Assembly (NCBI RefSeq): GCF_000208865.1
Contig: NC_018393.1
Span: 930,001 to 994,000 of the forward strand
Direction of reading: 5' to 3'
From: Neospora caninum Liverpool
Lineage: Eukaryota > Apicomplexa > Conoidasida > Eucoccidiorida > Sarcocystidae
Length of the DNA: 64,000 nucleotides
Within the stretch, counting starts at the first letter, position 1, and the number at the start of each line of letters is the position of its first letter. The notes under the pieces are model-generated. The model had not been told where the DNA came from. It searched no databases and was given only the letters and a program-made list of their open reading frames with translations. Shown here piece by piece: positions 1-12,000 of the stretch. The position numbers were made by a program, and so were the translations under genes.

Positions 1-2617
1 TGGGGGTAGGTGAAGAAAATGAAGGGCGCATCCCTATTAAGTGAACTAGGCTCAGTCGAGCAGCATTCGAGATCGCCGTCTGTGAAACACCTAGTGGCGA
101 GCGCTGCCCAATATGGATTGACGCTTTCCTGAATAAATACCTGAGGCCTCATCAAAGGGAGGGAATCTCTTGGATGTATAACCAACTTCTTGAGGGCGGG
201 GGCTGCATCCTAGCTGACACGATGGGTCTAGGGAAGACAATTCAGGCGATAAGCCTGTTGTGGGTTGCAGTTTCTCAACCTGCAGGTCTGCGGCCACTGG
301 CAACCAAATGCTGTGTTGTATGTCCCGCTAGCTTGGTCGGAAACTGGACTCATGGTGGGCATCCCATCTGATATACCAGCACTATCAGCATTTATGCACC
401 CTCAAGAGGTCAAAAAGTGGCTTGGAAACAGACTCACGTTTGTCGTCGCGTCCGGAGATGGCAAGGAAACAAAGGCGATTTTGCAACAGTTCACTTCCGC
501 AAACATATGTAAGCTTGTGATTGTTTCGTACGACCAACTGAGGTGAGTTTTAGGGCAGATGTGTCATGTGAACTGCATATGACAGCAGCTTTTCACCAGG
601 AAGCTCTGTGGGACTATCACATCTTCTATTGACATTCTTATATGCGACGAAGGACACAGACTGAAGTCATCCAAGTCTCAAACAGCGCTACATTTGCAGA
701 AGCTCCGTTGCAGACACAGACTTATTCTCTCAGGTAAGACTCGCCGAACGTTGCGTTCGTTGCCTGACAGAGCTAAGCCTCATAAAACAGGGACTCCACT
801 TCAAAATGACATGGTACGGTTGTCCAAGGCTGAGTGTTGGTCTCGCGCATGACTTGTTGCTCTCAAGGACGAGCTGTATGCTTGCTGTTCTTTTGTTCGC
901 CCAGACGCCATACCAGACAACAGGGTCTTCGCGAAGGTGTTTAAAGAGCCCATTTTAAGAGCTGGCCTACCGACCGCGACCGTGGCAGAGAAACAGCTGG
1001 GTAAAGTTTACCGGCTTTCGTATGTATCCCCGTAAACCCAGTATCAAATTGCAGGCCAAAGAAGGGCTGAAGAACTCACTTCTTTACTGGTGAACCGTAT
1101 GGTTGACTAACAGATAATAAACATCATAGAAGTTGCACAGTCTCGATTCATGTTAAGGAGGACCGATGACGTCCTGAAATCCTTTGGTGAGGTGCTTCTG
1201 ATAGGGAGACCATGAGCATTTGAATACCTCACGGCATTAAACAGTGCCGCCGAAGAAAACAGTCGCAATCTACTTGAATCTCTTGGACAAGCAAAGATTC
1301 GCATACGAGACAGTCTGCAAGTTCGCCCTGAAAGGTGGTAGAAAAGACAGCTCTGTCATCTTAGCGGTTTTGTCCGCTCTACGGTAACCCACAGCCTTCC
1401 TGTGCACTCCCGATCAGGACGAGCCACGTTGTCTCTCAGCAAGATCGTGAACTGTCCTAACGCAATTCAGTGTGACGAGCCATGTTTGAGCGACGGAGAA
1501 GGCCCTGCCTACGTAGGATCTATCGAAATGAAGGAGAAAACTCAACTGGACACCCTCCTGAGGTCCATCATTCCCAATTCACTGTAAGTTGCTCGGCTAC
1601 TCAGTAATGAATGCATCAGCTCCACATTCTACTCCAGAGAGCTCCGGATGCACTCAAAAATGCAATTTCTGGAGAATCTGTTGCTATCCATTAGATCTTC
1701 CTCAGACGACAAGGTGCGACTATAGGCGACCACGTCACACTTTATTAATCAACAATTTGTGTTTACTGTCCCATGCAGGTCGTCATTGTCAGCAATTTCA
1801 CGTCGACCCTAGACAACATAGAAATCTTCATGCGAGCAAAGGGCTATTCGTTTTTGCGACTTGATGGGTCAACAGCTGTGAGGGATCGCACGGGCCTTGT
1901 AAAAACCTTCAACGAGAGCGAACAGTGCTTCGCGTTTCTTCTCTCATCAAAGGCGGGAGGAGTTGGCTTAAACCTGATCGGCGCCAACAGACTCATCCTC
2001 TTGGATCCAGATTGGTAAGCGTCGTTGTTTCTTACATATTAAATGATGAATTTTCTGTAGCGTGTGCGAATAGGAATCCGGCCAATGACCAACAGGTGTG
2101 CCTCCAAGATGACAGTACAGCATCAGTAGTCACTTCCTTCCCAGGCCCTTGCCCGGATATGGCGCCCCGGACAGGTCAACCCCGTTTTCATCTACAGACT
2201 GGTCGGTGCCCGGACAATTGAAGAGAAAATTCTTCAAAGACAAGCCTACAAAACAACTCTGGCTCAGGTAGGTGTGGTCGGAATCGATGTCCGAAAGTGA
2301 CGCTTCATTCCTTGTAGGAGTTTGTCGACATGCAAGCATCAAGCTTGCAGTGCTACGTACGCGGTGACGTGCGAAAGCTGTTGAGCTGTGAGTTGACAGG
2401 GCTGCACCAGAAAAGCGTTTGTCAAATTTCCGTGCCCTTTTCAGTTGACGAGCCAGAGCAGAGGTGTGTGTTGGCCTCCTTTTCACGTGTCAACAACAGC
2501 CCACCGCCATCGTGGGTCGAAGGCTTCTGCCTGCCTGTGGTCGACGACTTGGATCTTGTGGAGCTCCTCGTAAGGCAAACCGGAGTTTTTTGGATGTCCA
2601 CACACCTGTGCATCTGA
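1..2617 (+). CDS. RAD54: RAD54-family SNF2 helicase/translocase, 5'-partial, about 14 exons
   Basis: SWI2/SNF2 dsDNA translocase that works with RAD51 in homologous recombination in the nucleus. The 5' end lies off the left edge or in an exon before about 56. Spliced by hand, the exons end or begin at: ..354, 407-542, 600-733, 791-813, 868-1000, 1055-1101, 1141-1186, 1245-1383, 1440-1583, 1638-1713, 1779-2014, 2074-2095, 2145-2267, 2318-about 2617. All junctions keep frame. In order I see [11 protein letters not shown], Walker A MGLGKT (motif I), DEGHRLK (motif II), SGTPLQND (motif III), an LRRTDDVL segment, VVIVSNFT and RLDGS, then [16 protein letters not shown] and DPDWNPAND with IWRPGQ (motifs V-VI), and [10 protein letters not shown]. 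The match to RAD54 rather than generic SNF2 rests on the DPDWNPAND and EEKI(L/F)QRQ blocks. Introns are only about 40-65 nt and two exons are 22-23 nt. The two-residue insert before FMLRRT and the final stop are uncertain. Confidence 0.9.
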
Positions 2618-3223
2618 TCTGTGCAACAATCTGTTCTAAGGAAGACACCACACCGCCGCAAGCTACACACTCTGGCGAACCTGAAGGCCCTACAGCAGGC
2701 ACTGATGAGGTGAAAACTGAGCTCGTGCCCCCCCTCAAAAGTGCCACCCCCCCCCCCTCCCCCATTTGTGAAACTCGCCGAAGAGACTAAAGGGGGTGTA
2801 GTGCAAATGTCGAGCGCTGCGTATTTGTAATGGACGTGTCCACTGTCCATCATTTTAACGCGCCTGTCCGCACTGATTTATCATGCCGCCATGACAGGCC
2901 CACGTAAAAATGGTTGTGCTTTAATAGATCAAACAGGTCTGGTTTGATACTGCACTAACACCAGCCGTAGACTCCTGTACCCACCCGCTTTCTTGCTCCC
3001 CACCGCGGGATCTGCCTAGCATTTCACTCCCAAAATATAGGCGAGTATCAACTTAGATGCACAGATGTATATAATTAATCCTTCTACGGTTTGTGTCAAC
3101 CCATTTGATACATCAAAAAGCCGGTACACACGGCAGAATCGTATTCCCCCACGAGGCACCCGCACGAGAACGGACATTCACAACCGAACTTGCCAAAGTA
3201 GACGGGCATGGGTGGTTACATTC
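2618..3223. other. Spacer between RAD54-like gene and minus-strand ORF
   Basis: Holds a C-rich tract (about 2746-2760) and stop-rich sequence. It probably contains the 3' UTR of the RAD54-like gene, and possibly one further 3' exon if the 2617 stop is not used. No gene is supported. Confidence 0.5.
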
Positions 3224-4054
3224 CTAGGACGGTACGTACGATACAGTACCGAACCACGGCTCATCAATATTGGGCTTCTGACGTCCGACGTATACCAAGG
3301 GATTTGGATATACGAGGAATTCCGACTGAATGTCCAGAGGCTCTTCGCATTGCTTGAAAACCCATCGTGTCCAACTCTGAGTCGGAGGCGTTTTCTCCCC
3401 TGGGAGGGGCTGATGACATGCAGGGCATGCCGGATGACTGTCGTGAAGATCGAGAAGAGGGCAAGACAGTTGTACTGACTTGACCAGGGTCATTAGACTT
3501 ACTGCCTCCTCGCCCTTGCAACGATCCTGGGGAGCACATTCTACGTTCCCTGTCACCGCAGCATTTACAATCTTGTGTGGGTCCTCCGCTGCGTCTTCAT
3601 CCGGTACCAACCATGTATCAAGAAAACTATTCAGAGAGTCAATCAGTGCGCTCCCGGTTTTTTGGGTCTTCCGATCGGCAACTGGTTCATATTCGAGAAC
3701 AACGTGCTTCTCCGTTGAACTCGACTCCCTCAGCCGGGTCGGTTGGGTTGAGTGCACACTGTCGGAGGCCCTTTTTCGGGCACTGGGACTTCCCTGGTCT
3801 GCCGCTACCTGTTCGCCCAACCGGCACTCCGTTTCCCGCTGCGCCTCTTTTGTGTGTTCCCTCTCCTCTTCTTGCGCCGTCAGTTCAGGCTCCTGTTTCT
3901 TTTCTTGTCGGCATTCAGGCTGCTTTGAGGGTCTCCATTGATCGCCTATTTCCTGGACCTCACTCGTAGCCACGCCTTCTGCTGTATCCTCACACACCGT
4001 TTTCGGAATGGCATCCATCTCCCGATACTTTGCAGCAACTTGCTCCTCAGCCAT
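3224..4054 (-). CDS. Hypothetical charged protein with C-terminal CPxC motif
   Basis: An open frame of 276 codons on the minus strand, with its first ATG at 4054 (MAEEQVAAKYREMDAI). I do not recognise it. The first half is strongly Glu/Gln/Lys/Arg-rich and probably disordered or coiled. The second half is more ordered, with a hydrophobic SALIDSLNSFLDTW stretch and a CPACHQP motif about two thirds along that could be half of a zinc-binding site, although no second CxxC is visible. The frame stays open upstream of the ATG without another methionine, so the real start or an earlier exon may lie at 4060-4250. Its tail points at the tail of the RAD54-like gene (convergent). The plus strand here is also open for long stretches, so the strand call rests on the biased composition and the length. 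Confidence 0.45.
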   Translation of the reverse strand: MAEEQVAAKYREMDAIPKTVCEDTAEGVATSEVQEIGDQWRPSKQPECRQEKKQEPELTAQEEEREHTKEAQRETECRLGEQVAADQGSPSARKRASDSVHSTQPTRLRESSSTEKHVVLEYEPVADRKTQKTGSALIDSLNSFLDTWLVPDEDAAEDPHKIVNAAVTGNVECAPQDRCKGEEAVSLMTLVKSVQLSCPLLDLHDSHPACPACHQPLPGEKTPPTQSWTRWVFKQCEEPLDIQSEFLVYPNPLVYVGRQKPNIDEPWFGTVSYVPS

Positions 4055-4250
4055 ATTCTCAGGAAGTGTTCCGCCCTCCAGCCTTTGGTTTTTCACTTCG
4101 TTCGTCGCAAGGCCCGGCGGGCATACGGTCGGACCGGCTCAATTCCTCTTCCCTCACCTCCTCTTCTTCGACCGTCAAAATCGGGATGATGTTCGGGGAA
4201 AATGACTTTCCTTTTCCTTGAACGAACCGCCCAGAAGACGAGGGCAAAGA

Positions 4251-5101
4251 CTGGCATATGCTTCGCGCCTCCCGCTGGAGCGTTATCTCAACAGAAATTT
4301 AGCGCAACTCGTGCCGTCTCTGTGTCCAGCAGCTTCAACGGGGCGCACAGGTTGAGTTGCGCCGCGCCGCTTCTCGCTGCAGCTATCCCCAAAAAATCAA
4401 CACACACTCAAAAGTTTGGGTAGCATATCTGGAAGGCGCGGTAAAAACTCATTTTCCCTTCTCACCTCAATGCAGAGGGTCCATCCCCCGGGAGGTGGCC
4501 GACCTGGGCTGCTACGACGCACGTCTCCATTTCCGCTCTGGGATAACTTCTTGCGGTCAGTAAGCGCACTACCCCTCCAGCTCGCCGCCCATTGCGAGAA
4601 GGTCGGTTAAGGGCCACTCCCTAACGTTTGTCCTGGGCTTGCACATCTTTTTGCACGGCTGCCCACGAAGGGGAAATGACCAGGGCGCCAAAATTCTTGT
4701 CCGCACGGAGAGTTCAATTTCATGATTGGTATCCCGTGTGACTGTGAAGGCTGGAGGCTGTCGTGTCGAGGCACTGAACACTGCACATCGACTGCTACCT
4801 GCGCATGGTTGGGTCCTTCGCCAAGAAAGCCTTTCGTGCATGGCTTTGAGAAAGACTCTTCCCTGCTGATTCAGCCCGACAAGTGAGAAGCATGTGTGTG
4901 GTGTGGACAACTTTCTTTTCCATGAGATGTGCAACCTAACCGCTTTTTGTTTTTTCAATGCGAGAACATGCTGTGCGGGTCGCAGCTGGCTAACGGTTTC
5001 GGGTATGTCTCGACTGAACAGGCAGTATTTCCTTCTGTAGACAAGTGACCTATCCTCTCCGAAACGAAGACGTGTCGGTACGTGGATGGGGTCGGTTCAA
5101 G
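4251..5101. other. Intergenic spacer with weak ORFs
   Basis: Only short, mutually overlapping frames on both strands (for example a minus-strand frame at 4569-4958 with no recognisable features). It probably holds the upstream regions of the minus-strand ORF and of the Met-Gly-Cys gene. Confidence 0.4.
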
Positions 5102-5374
5102 ATGGGGTGTGTACACTCGAAAAAGAAGCGCAAGCAGGGCGCCAAGGTTGGTAAAATGGCGGCCGCCTTCGAGCAAGGCAAAGTGGGGAACGAAACGTCA
5201 CAAGCTAGGAGAGCCACAGCGGAAAGAAGGATGCGAGAGGAGAACTTGAACAGGCTAAGGAATAGTAAGACTCATAAAATGCAGAAGAAGGCTGCCGCGA
5301 AAGAGGTCGCCAACTGTTTCAAGGACAAGCCTCCGACTGGAGGCGGAGCACCTCCTCAATACCGCGGACCCTGA
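5102..5374 (+). CDS. Small lysine-rich protein with N-terminal Met-Gly-Cys acylation motif
   Basis: A 90-residue frame starting at the first true ATG in a CAAGATGG context. The protein begins MGCVHSKKKRKQ: Gly2 for N-myristoylation, Cys3 for palmitoylation and Ser6 at the position favoured by N-myristoyltransferase, followed by a basic cluster. This is the classic dual-acylation plus polybasic membrane anchor seen in Src-type kinases and in many apicomplexan membrane-periphery proteins. The rest is Lys/Arg/Ala/Gln-rich and predicted helical (roughly residues 15-70), with a Gly/Pro-rich tail. There is no TM segment or enzyme motif. A T-rich stretch follows the stop. Function is unknown; peripheral attachment to the plasma membrane or inner membrane complex is inferred from the N terminus only. 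Downstream exons cannot be excluded. Confidence 0.6.
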   Translation: MGCVHSKKKRKQGAKVGKMAAAFEQGKVGNETSQARRATAERRMREENLNRLRNSKTHKMQKKAAAKEVANCFKDKPPTGGGAPPQYRGP

Positions 5375-8300
5375 TTCGTTTTTTTTTTGTACAGAAGCAG
5401 GGATTTTCTCTTTCATACTTTCCCGAGGAAGGTTGTTTTGTCGTCTGGTGTTGGTGACGTCGGTGGGAGCTCATCTCATAGCACGCCACGTGCTTGCGCT
5501 GGCCGTCTGCTCCCCGATGAGCGACGCTGTGTTCTGTGTGGCGTTGAGATCTAGTGGAAATTTTGTTTTGTGAAGGGATAGAACTGAGGAGATCGCCCAT
5601 AGCTATGAAGCTTTTTTTCTGGTGGCCAGTTGTGGGCGAAGAATGGTCCACAAAGTTGTCTCCATCCAGTGTAGATGGGTCGGGTTCAGGCCAATTTAAC
5701 CTTTTCCGGGCGCCTATTCAGCTTTTTAATTTACGCTTTCGAGATGTTCGTATACTTTCGGAAGAGTTCTCCGTAAGGACACGAAGGAGTAGCCGCGTTT
5801 TGGGTTCGCCTGTTCTGGTTTGCTGTGGACGTGGTCGATACTAGTTCTCAATAAACTGCCCGGCGACTCGCGGTTCCATGGTTCAATAACCGCCGATTTG
5901 AATCAATGTATGGACATTCTATTATTATTCCGGCTCCCTGCTTTCTGTCGAGGCTCTATGAGCAGAAGCGTATAAATAGACGACTTCGTTTGTCACGCCT
6001 GTCGGCCCAACCTGGTGCCGAATCCGCAGTTCGCGGTGTACATTAACTTTTTGCACAAACCTTCGAAGTACAGCTTAAGGGGGTGCAGAGTTTCGCAGGC
6101 GGAAGTTAGAGGAAGGCTTTCTATGTATTACGTTAGACTATTTCTTACTCTTTCGTCCGCGTCAGCCCCCTTTGTTCGTTCTCGTTTGCAGTTTTGGGTT
6201 GTTGCATGTAGGTGAGCTGGCTAGAGAACGTCTGCCGACACCTTGTTCCCTATCTACCATTCCAAGCCCTGGAAATTAGGTGAACAAAACTATTCGCATT
6301 GAGGTTTGTTTCAGTACACGCTAGAGAACGATACAGGTGACGCACCTCGACAGGAAAGTCGCTGTTCGCCTCTGAATAGTTGAGAAGGTACGCTCGACTG
6401 GTCCCACATCCTTGTTTCCTACACAAGCCTTTTTTTCGTTAGAAAATGTATTTGCTTGCCGTCTATGGTTACTTCGTTGTTCCAACATCGTGGATCCTCT
6501 GAGTACATGGTAAGTGCTTTTTTGGACTCCCCTGTGCCGGGTTCGTAACGGTAGCCACTTCCTCTGTTTACCTCCATACACCCCCTGCCAAAACCATAGG
6601 TTTAAGCCTTTGTTTGATGCAGGATTTCATTGTCCTTTCCGTGTGGGGCTCTTCAACACTATTGGTAGCCCTTCGAAACAAGATGATATTCCATAACTTG
6701 TTGACTGATACTGGTAAGGTACCCTCCTGACTGGCTCTTACTGAGACTTTAAGACGGAGAGATCTTTGAAAAACCTTCGTTTGTCGTATAGTGAGCCTGT
6801 TCTGTAGCGTCAGAAAGCAAGGAACCAATTCATTTTCAGGGGAAGTCTGCCCGGTCTGACGGGCTTTTTAATGCATGTCGGCTTCCCACTTCCCTGAGCG
6901 TTCGTTGTCTGTGTGGTGCTGTCTACAGAAATGCGCCGACTCGTTGAAGCCACAGTTGGAAGAACACCGCTGGATTGCTGCCCTTAATCCTTGGTTTGTA
7001 CGCTATCATCTACGCGTGATGATTGCACCATGAGAATCGATGAGGAAATGACGACAGGACGGCAGTCTCAGTTCCGCTTCTGGAGCGCCCTACACAAACC
7101 GGTCCGCAGAAGGACGGTCAGCTAATAGTTGTTGCCACACGCTTTCTTCTGCTACAGACTTCCCATCTTCGCGAAACGATTTCCTGAATTCCCTCTTCCT
7201 AAGGTGGGAACAGGTGCGACGCCTACCGGAACAGCTGTTCGTTACGACCACTGTTGAGACCTCTTTTTGTGGCCGAGGAATCGACCGGAAGTTGCTCGTA
7301 GATCTTTTGCTTCAGGATCCTAGATATAATAGTGGCTAGCGTGTTGATTTATGCTGAAGTCGCTGCCTCATTATTTTCATCTTTTGGGCATAAATGTGGT
7401 TCAAGAAGGAGCAGACTAAACCTGACTGATGTGACATATTTGCTTCTCTGTGTTCACAGGAACTCCTGGTAGAATCGAAGAACAGGGAAGTCGATGCCGA
7501 GCAGGAGATGGTGTTATACTCTCAAATTGATTCGGCACTTGCATTCAAGCTTATCAAAAAACAGCCTACCGGTTTTTGCCAGACGCAGGGGTACTAACCG
7601 ACACAACGAATGTCGATCCTCGACCTCAGCGCCGGCGACAAAGTGTGCACCTGTGCTGTTCATTGCCGCGAGTGGAGTGGAATATTGACCTGCGGAATGG
7701 ACTCGCTCGTGAAGTTTGGGCATTCCTGGGGGAAAGGGAGACCTACAGTGTACCCAGTGGAGCCTTTACTTGTGCAATAGAGGACTTTCACTACTTCTGC
7801 ATCCAGTTTTGCCTCTTCTGGATACATCGAAAACAACGTCGACGAGCCGCACGCCCAGTTTCGGCACCCCACGGGGGACAGTCTGGCGCATGGGCGATGC
7901 CGTAGAGACGACTTTTCGATTGACTGTCTCGTCGTTCCGAAAACACCGACGAACAGCAAGGTCGAGTTCACTCAATAATCGCCCCTTCTGGAACTTCTGT
8001 GTGCCGGTTGACTCTGTTATCGATATCCCTCCGGTGTCTAGAACGGTATCAACATTCTAAAATCACGGTAGGGTTGGCGTTCAGTCGCCGTAAATCAGAG
8101 GGCGTCCGACTTTTTCCGCTGTCTCCCAGCAACAAACACTCGGGTGGCTTTTATGACAAGGGTTAGAAAGATCGCTTTCTTTTTTAGCAGTGCTTCCTCT
8201 CAGCACATCGTCTTTCCCTTCTGCTCTTCTCCAAAAGTCCAAAGGACAACACGCAGCTGAAGGTTTTGCTCGGCCATCCCCGTGGGTTACGTCTAGAAAT

Positions 8301-9032
8301 GGTCGTGCTGAGCGGCATCTGTGAACGCAAGCTTTACCAAGGTGGTTCACTGTGCGCCTGGCCCTGCTCGTAAAAAGCTGAAATTCGTCGTTTGGGCGTC
8401 CCAATCAGGTACGCAGAGACACATTAATGCGTCTTAGTGAGATGGTCCGTGCGTCAGAGCGCTCCTTCTGCGCACTAGGATACCGCAGGGAAGTCTTCCG
8501 ACTGGAGCCGTTGATGGCAATCGTTGCCGGAGACGCCCTTTTCAGACTCCGGAGTCATTTCTGTCCAGATTCGTGTATTCATGCTCTGTGGAACCTCTCC
8601 AAGGGTGCTCTTTCGTGCACTTTCCGTTGATGCAGAAGAATGTGCAGTACAACCACTTCAACTACAGTGCAGCCGGGGGGGAAGGCCGCGAAGGAAATTT
8701 TACATCTGTATCCCTGCACGCAGCGCTTAAACAGATATTGTGGACGTGACAGTTTACGGTTGGCGGTGTAGCGACAGCGAGGCGAGAAGCCGCACCGCGA
8801 AACGGCGAGGAGAATCGCGCGTTAACAGAGCCGCCGTTCATCCGCTTTGCCGCTCCAACCCCTACGCCTCCCCCACCCTGAGCAGTGCTGGTGATTATTT
8901 CGATCGGTTGTTTGTTTTTTCCGTGCAGGAAGTGTCGTTTCTTAGTTGCCAACTACTGTGTAAGGAAGGGCGCCGGGCGGTCCCTCACTGTTCACACCGC
9001 GAACCTCGTTTGTCTCGACTTGTCTCGGCACC
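5375..9032. other. Long spacer upstream of the FBPase gene, no supported gene
   Basis: About 3.7 kb with only short ORFs that overlap on both strands and show no biased composition, motif or splice-linked continuation. The last few hundred bases before 9033 probably include the FBPase promoter and 5' UTR. I see no RNA gene or repeat array. Confidence 0.5.
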
Positions 9033-12000
9033 ATGGACAACCAAGAGCTCCTGAGAATTCCCCTGAATTCCAAGGGATCCATCTGTATCCCCGACCCCCC
9101 GCGACAGCCGCCTCTGCTACAGACTCGTGTGCAACTGGAGCTTGGAGAATATGTCGTGCAACAAGCTCCGCTGCTGAAAGAACGCGGTGTCAGCGTCCAC
9201 GAGATTTCCCAAATCTTCACCTCGATCAAACTCGCTGCGAAGGTCGTCAACAAAATTATCACCAAGCAAGGATCGTTTGGTCTCGAGGGTATGCGCAGCG
9301 CACGTGACCAGAACTTCCACGACGGCTTCAGTTAAAACGTATATACGTACATATATATATAATATATGCGTGTATAGAGATCGTTGGGTGCACTGTCCCT
9401 CTGAATGTCTCCTGGTGTGAGACGGATAGACCTTTGATACATTTTCTTGCGTGTAGCCACTGTAAAGTCCTTTTCTTCGTCGGCGTCTCCCTTGAGGGGA
9501 TTCCCGAGAGCGTTTCGCTGTGCGGATATTTGCGTTCCCGTTTTGACCGTTGTAAGTGTTACCAGCAGAAACCAGAAACTTGCGACTTGATTCCTCTGGT
9601 GTTTGCATATTTGCGGAGAGTTTGATCAGCCGTTTGTTTGGTGCAGTCCACTTTGCTGTGTTGACTGCTCGATCGCCGCAACATCTTACACAGAGTGCCT
9701 GAATCCCCGCGTCTGTGCGTGCGCTGTGGTGTACAGACGGCAGCGTGAAGAAGCAGGCAACGAGCGAAGATATTTCAGGTCTTGCCAGCATCGCGAACAA
9801 GAGATTTCTGGAGGCTCTGACGAACCGCGAGGTCGTCGCCGGCGTTGCCACGATGATGCAAGATGACATTATCCCTATGGAGAACTGTAAAGAAAAGGTA
9901 TGCTTTGAGAAGGGAGCGCCGGAATACCTCCATGTGTATGTCTTTTTCAGCAGAGGGGGGGTAACTAGAGTTACGTACACTTTACTAGGGCAGCACTTGG
10001 ACGGTACCGTCTTTGAGTCCCAAGATAATCGCCCACCTCTCTGATGCACTCCAGGCTCTGCAAAAGCCGGTCTCTTACGCGTCGGAAACGCGGTTCTCTT
10101 CCGTGTGACGTGGCAGCGTCTGAGGGGGTTATCCACGCACGCACAGCCAGGCCATGCAAAGGAGTTCGCAGCCCGGTTTCGAGGCCACTTATTCTGGCAG
10201 CTGGAATTCATAGGTTTCTCCTTTTGGCCTTTGCCTGAGCCTGCAAACCTGTGTGTGTCGTTCATAAATTCTTTTTGTGCAGTGGGCGTGGTTGTGTGCC
10301 ACCATGAGCTGAAGCGAGATTCCACGTTCTTCTAGATGTGAAAAGAGAATTGTGCATCCCCGCCTTCGAGTTTTTGGACGTCCACAGAGTCTCGACACTT
10401 GAGCGGTTGTGCCTCAACGCGCTGAACGTGAGTGCGCTCTCATGATGCGTCTCCCGTGTTGGCCCTCTATGGAAAAGGGGTAAACGTCGAACAGCTTCCA
10501 CCAACGGAGACGCGAACCGGTTAAAACACAAGTGTCTGCACAGCGACCGCACGTCTGCGTGTGGTTGTGCCTGCAGAATTTGGTTGCGCTAATCCATCCT
10601 ATGGACGGCACGAAGCAGGTGGACGTGAATGTATCGTCCGGGACCATTTTTTCTGTGTACAAAAGAGTAACGCCAGCAGGATCGCCTGTTGAATTGCGTG
10701 ACTTCTTGCAGCCTGGAAAAGAGCAGGTACGGAAGCGCGCAAGGGCGGTGTGGGCAAGAGGAGACCCACGGAAGAAAAAGTTCGTATGGATGCGGACAAC
10801 AACGTAAATATTGGAACAAACGGTGCTTTCCAACGATCGCGAGGCGTCCACCGAGAATACCTTTGTGTTTTCCTGCTCTTCCGTCACAGGTTTGTGAGGG
10901 AGAAATCCAACATTCGGCGTGCATACAGTCGCTTTTCGCTCTCTTTGCATGTCTCATTCTTGCGCAGGTGTGTGCCGGCTACGTCTTGTACGGCTCGTCA
11001 ACGATCATGGTTATCACCCTCGGTTCTGGCGTCCACGGCTTTACTTTAGATCCGTCTCTGGGATCTTTCCTCCTCTCTCACATCAACATTCGCATCCCCG
11101 AGAATGGCAAGATTTATGCAATTAACGGAGGCAAGATCAACAAGTTTCCGTACGGTGTCCGCGCTTACATCGACTACTGCCGCTCGAAAGCCATCTCGTG
11201 CCGGTACATTGGATCCCTCGTGGCTGGTAGGTTTTTCGGACTTCTCAGCTCGATCTCCTTTTCGATCAGAAAGGCGCGGGTGGCGAAGGGGAAGGGAAAC
11301 GCCGTTCCTTACGAACAGATTCTTCGAGTTTTCGGATGCACTTAGACTGTATTTTTCATTTTCACAGAAGGCCCAAACTCTTGGCAGAACCACCTTTTTG
11401 GTCTGGTTGGGAACGCAAGAGTCGGTGCATTTGCTGCCTGACGGTTTCGAAGGCCTCTCACGAAAAGCCCCGCGCTTCCGTCGACAGAAAAGTGTGCTTT
11501 GCTCACTGCGGTATTCTGACGAGCATGCGCCTCGTGAAGCCGCCTGCGTGGCCAGCTGGAAGTGGAGTTCCACGAGAGCCCCGCTTCTCCGGGTCGGAGT
11601 GCGCCATCTCCGGGGGGGGTTCAGGAAGTTCCGGCGTGCATGCACAAAACTGGACATAGGGCAGTGTTCGAGCAAAAAAAGGCCTGTGCCGTCGGCAAAA
11701 CTATCAGCAAAGTACAGTTCACTGTCGTTTAGTTGTCTCTTGTTGGCTGCATATCTTGTCAGATTTTCATCGGAATATGCTGAAGGGCGGCATCTACATC
11801 TACCCGCCAACGTTCACGGATCCAACGCCCTCGGTGTCCATGATCTTTCAGTGCTTTCCGCTGGCCTTCCTGGCAGAGCAAGCGGGGGGGAAAGCAAGCG
11901 ACGGGTTCACGCGCATTCTCCTGATTCAGCCGGTCAGCCTGCGAGACCGCATCGCCTTCTTCTGTGGCAGCACGCACATGGTGGACGGCGCCGAGGCACT

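Noticed and set aside
9117..10325. A 402-codon open frame on the minus strand
   Set aside because: It runs antisense through exons 1-2 and introns of the well-supported FBPase gene, has no domain, and covers AT-repeat sequence. It is a by-product of the opposite strand.
10323..10430. Possible extra FBPase exon (frame reading [17 protein letters not shown])
   Set aside because: It has a good donor but no phase-compatible acceptor after exon 2. Skipping it gives exactly the family spacing between the SEE and DPLDG positions.
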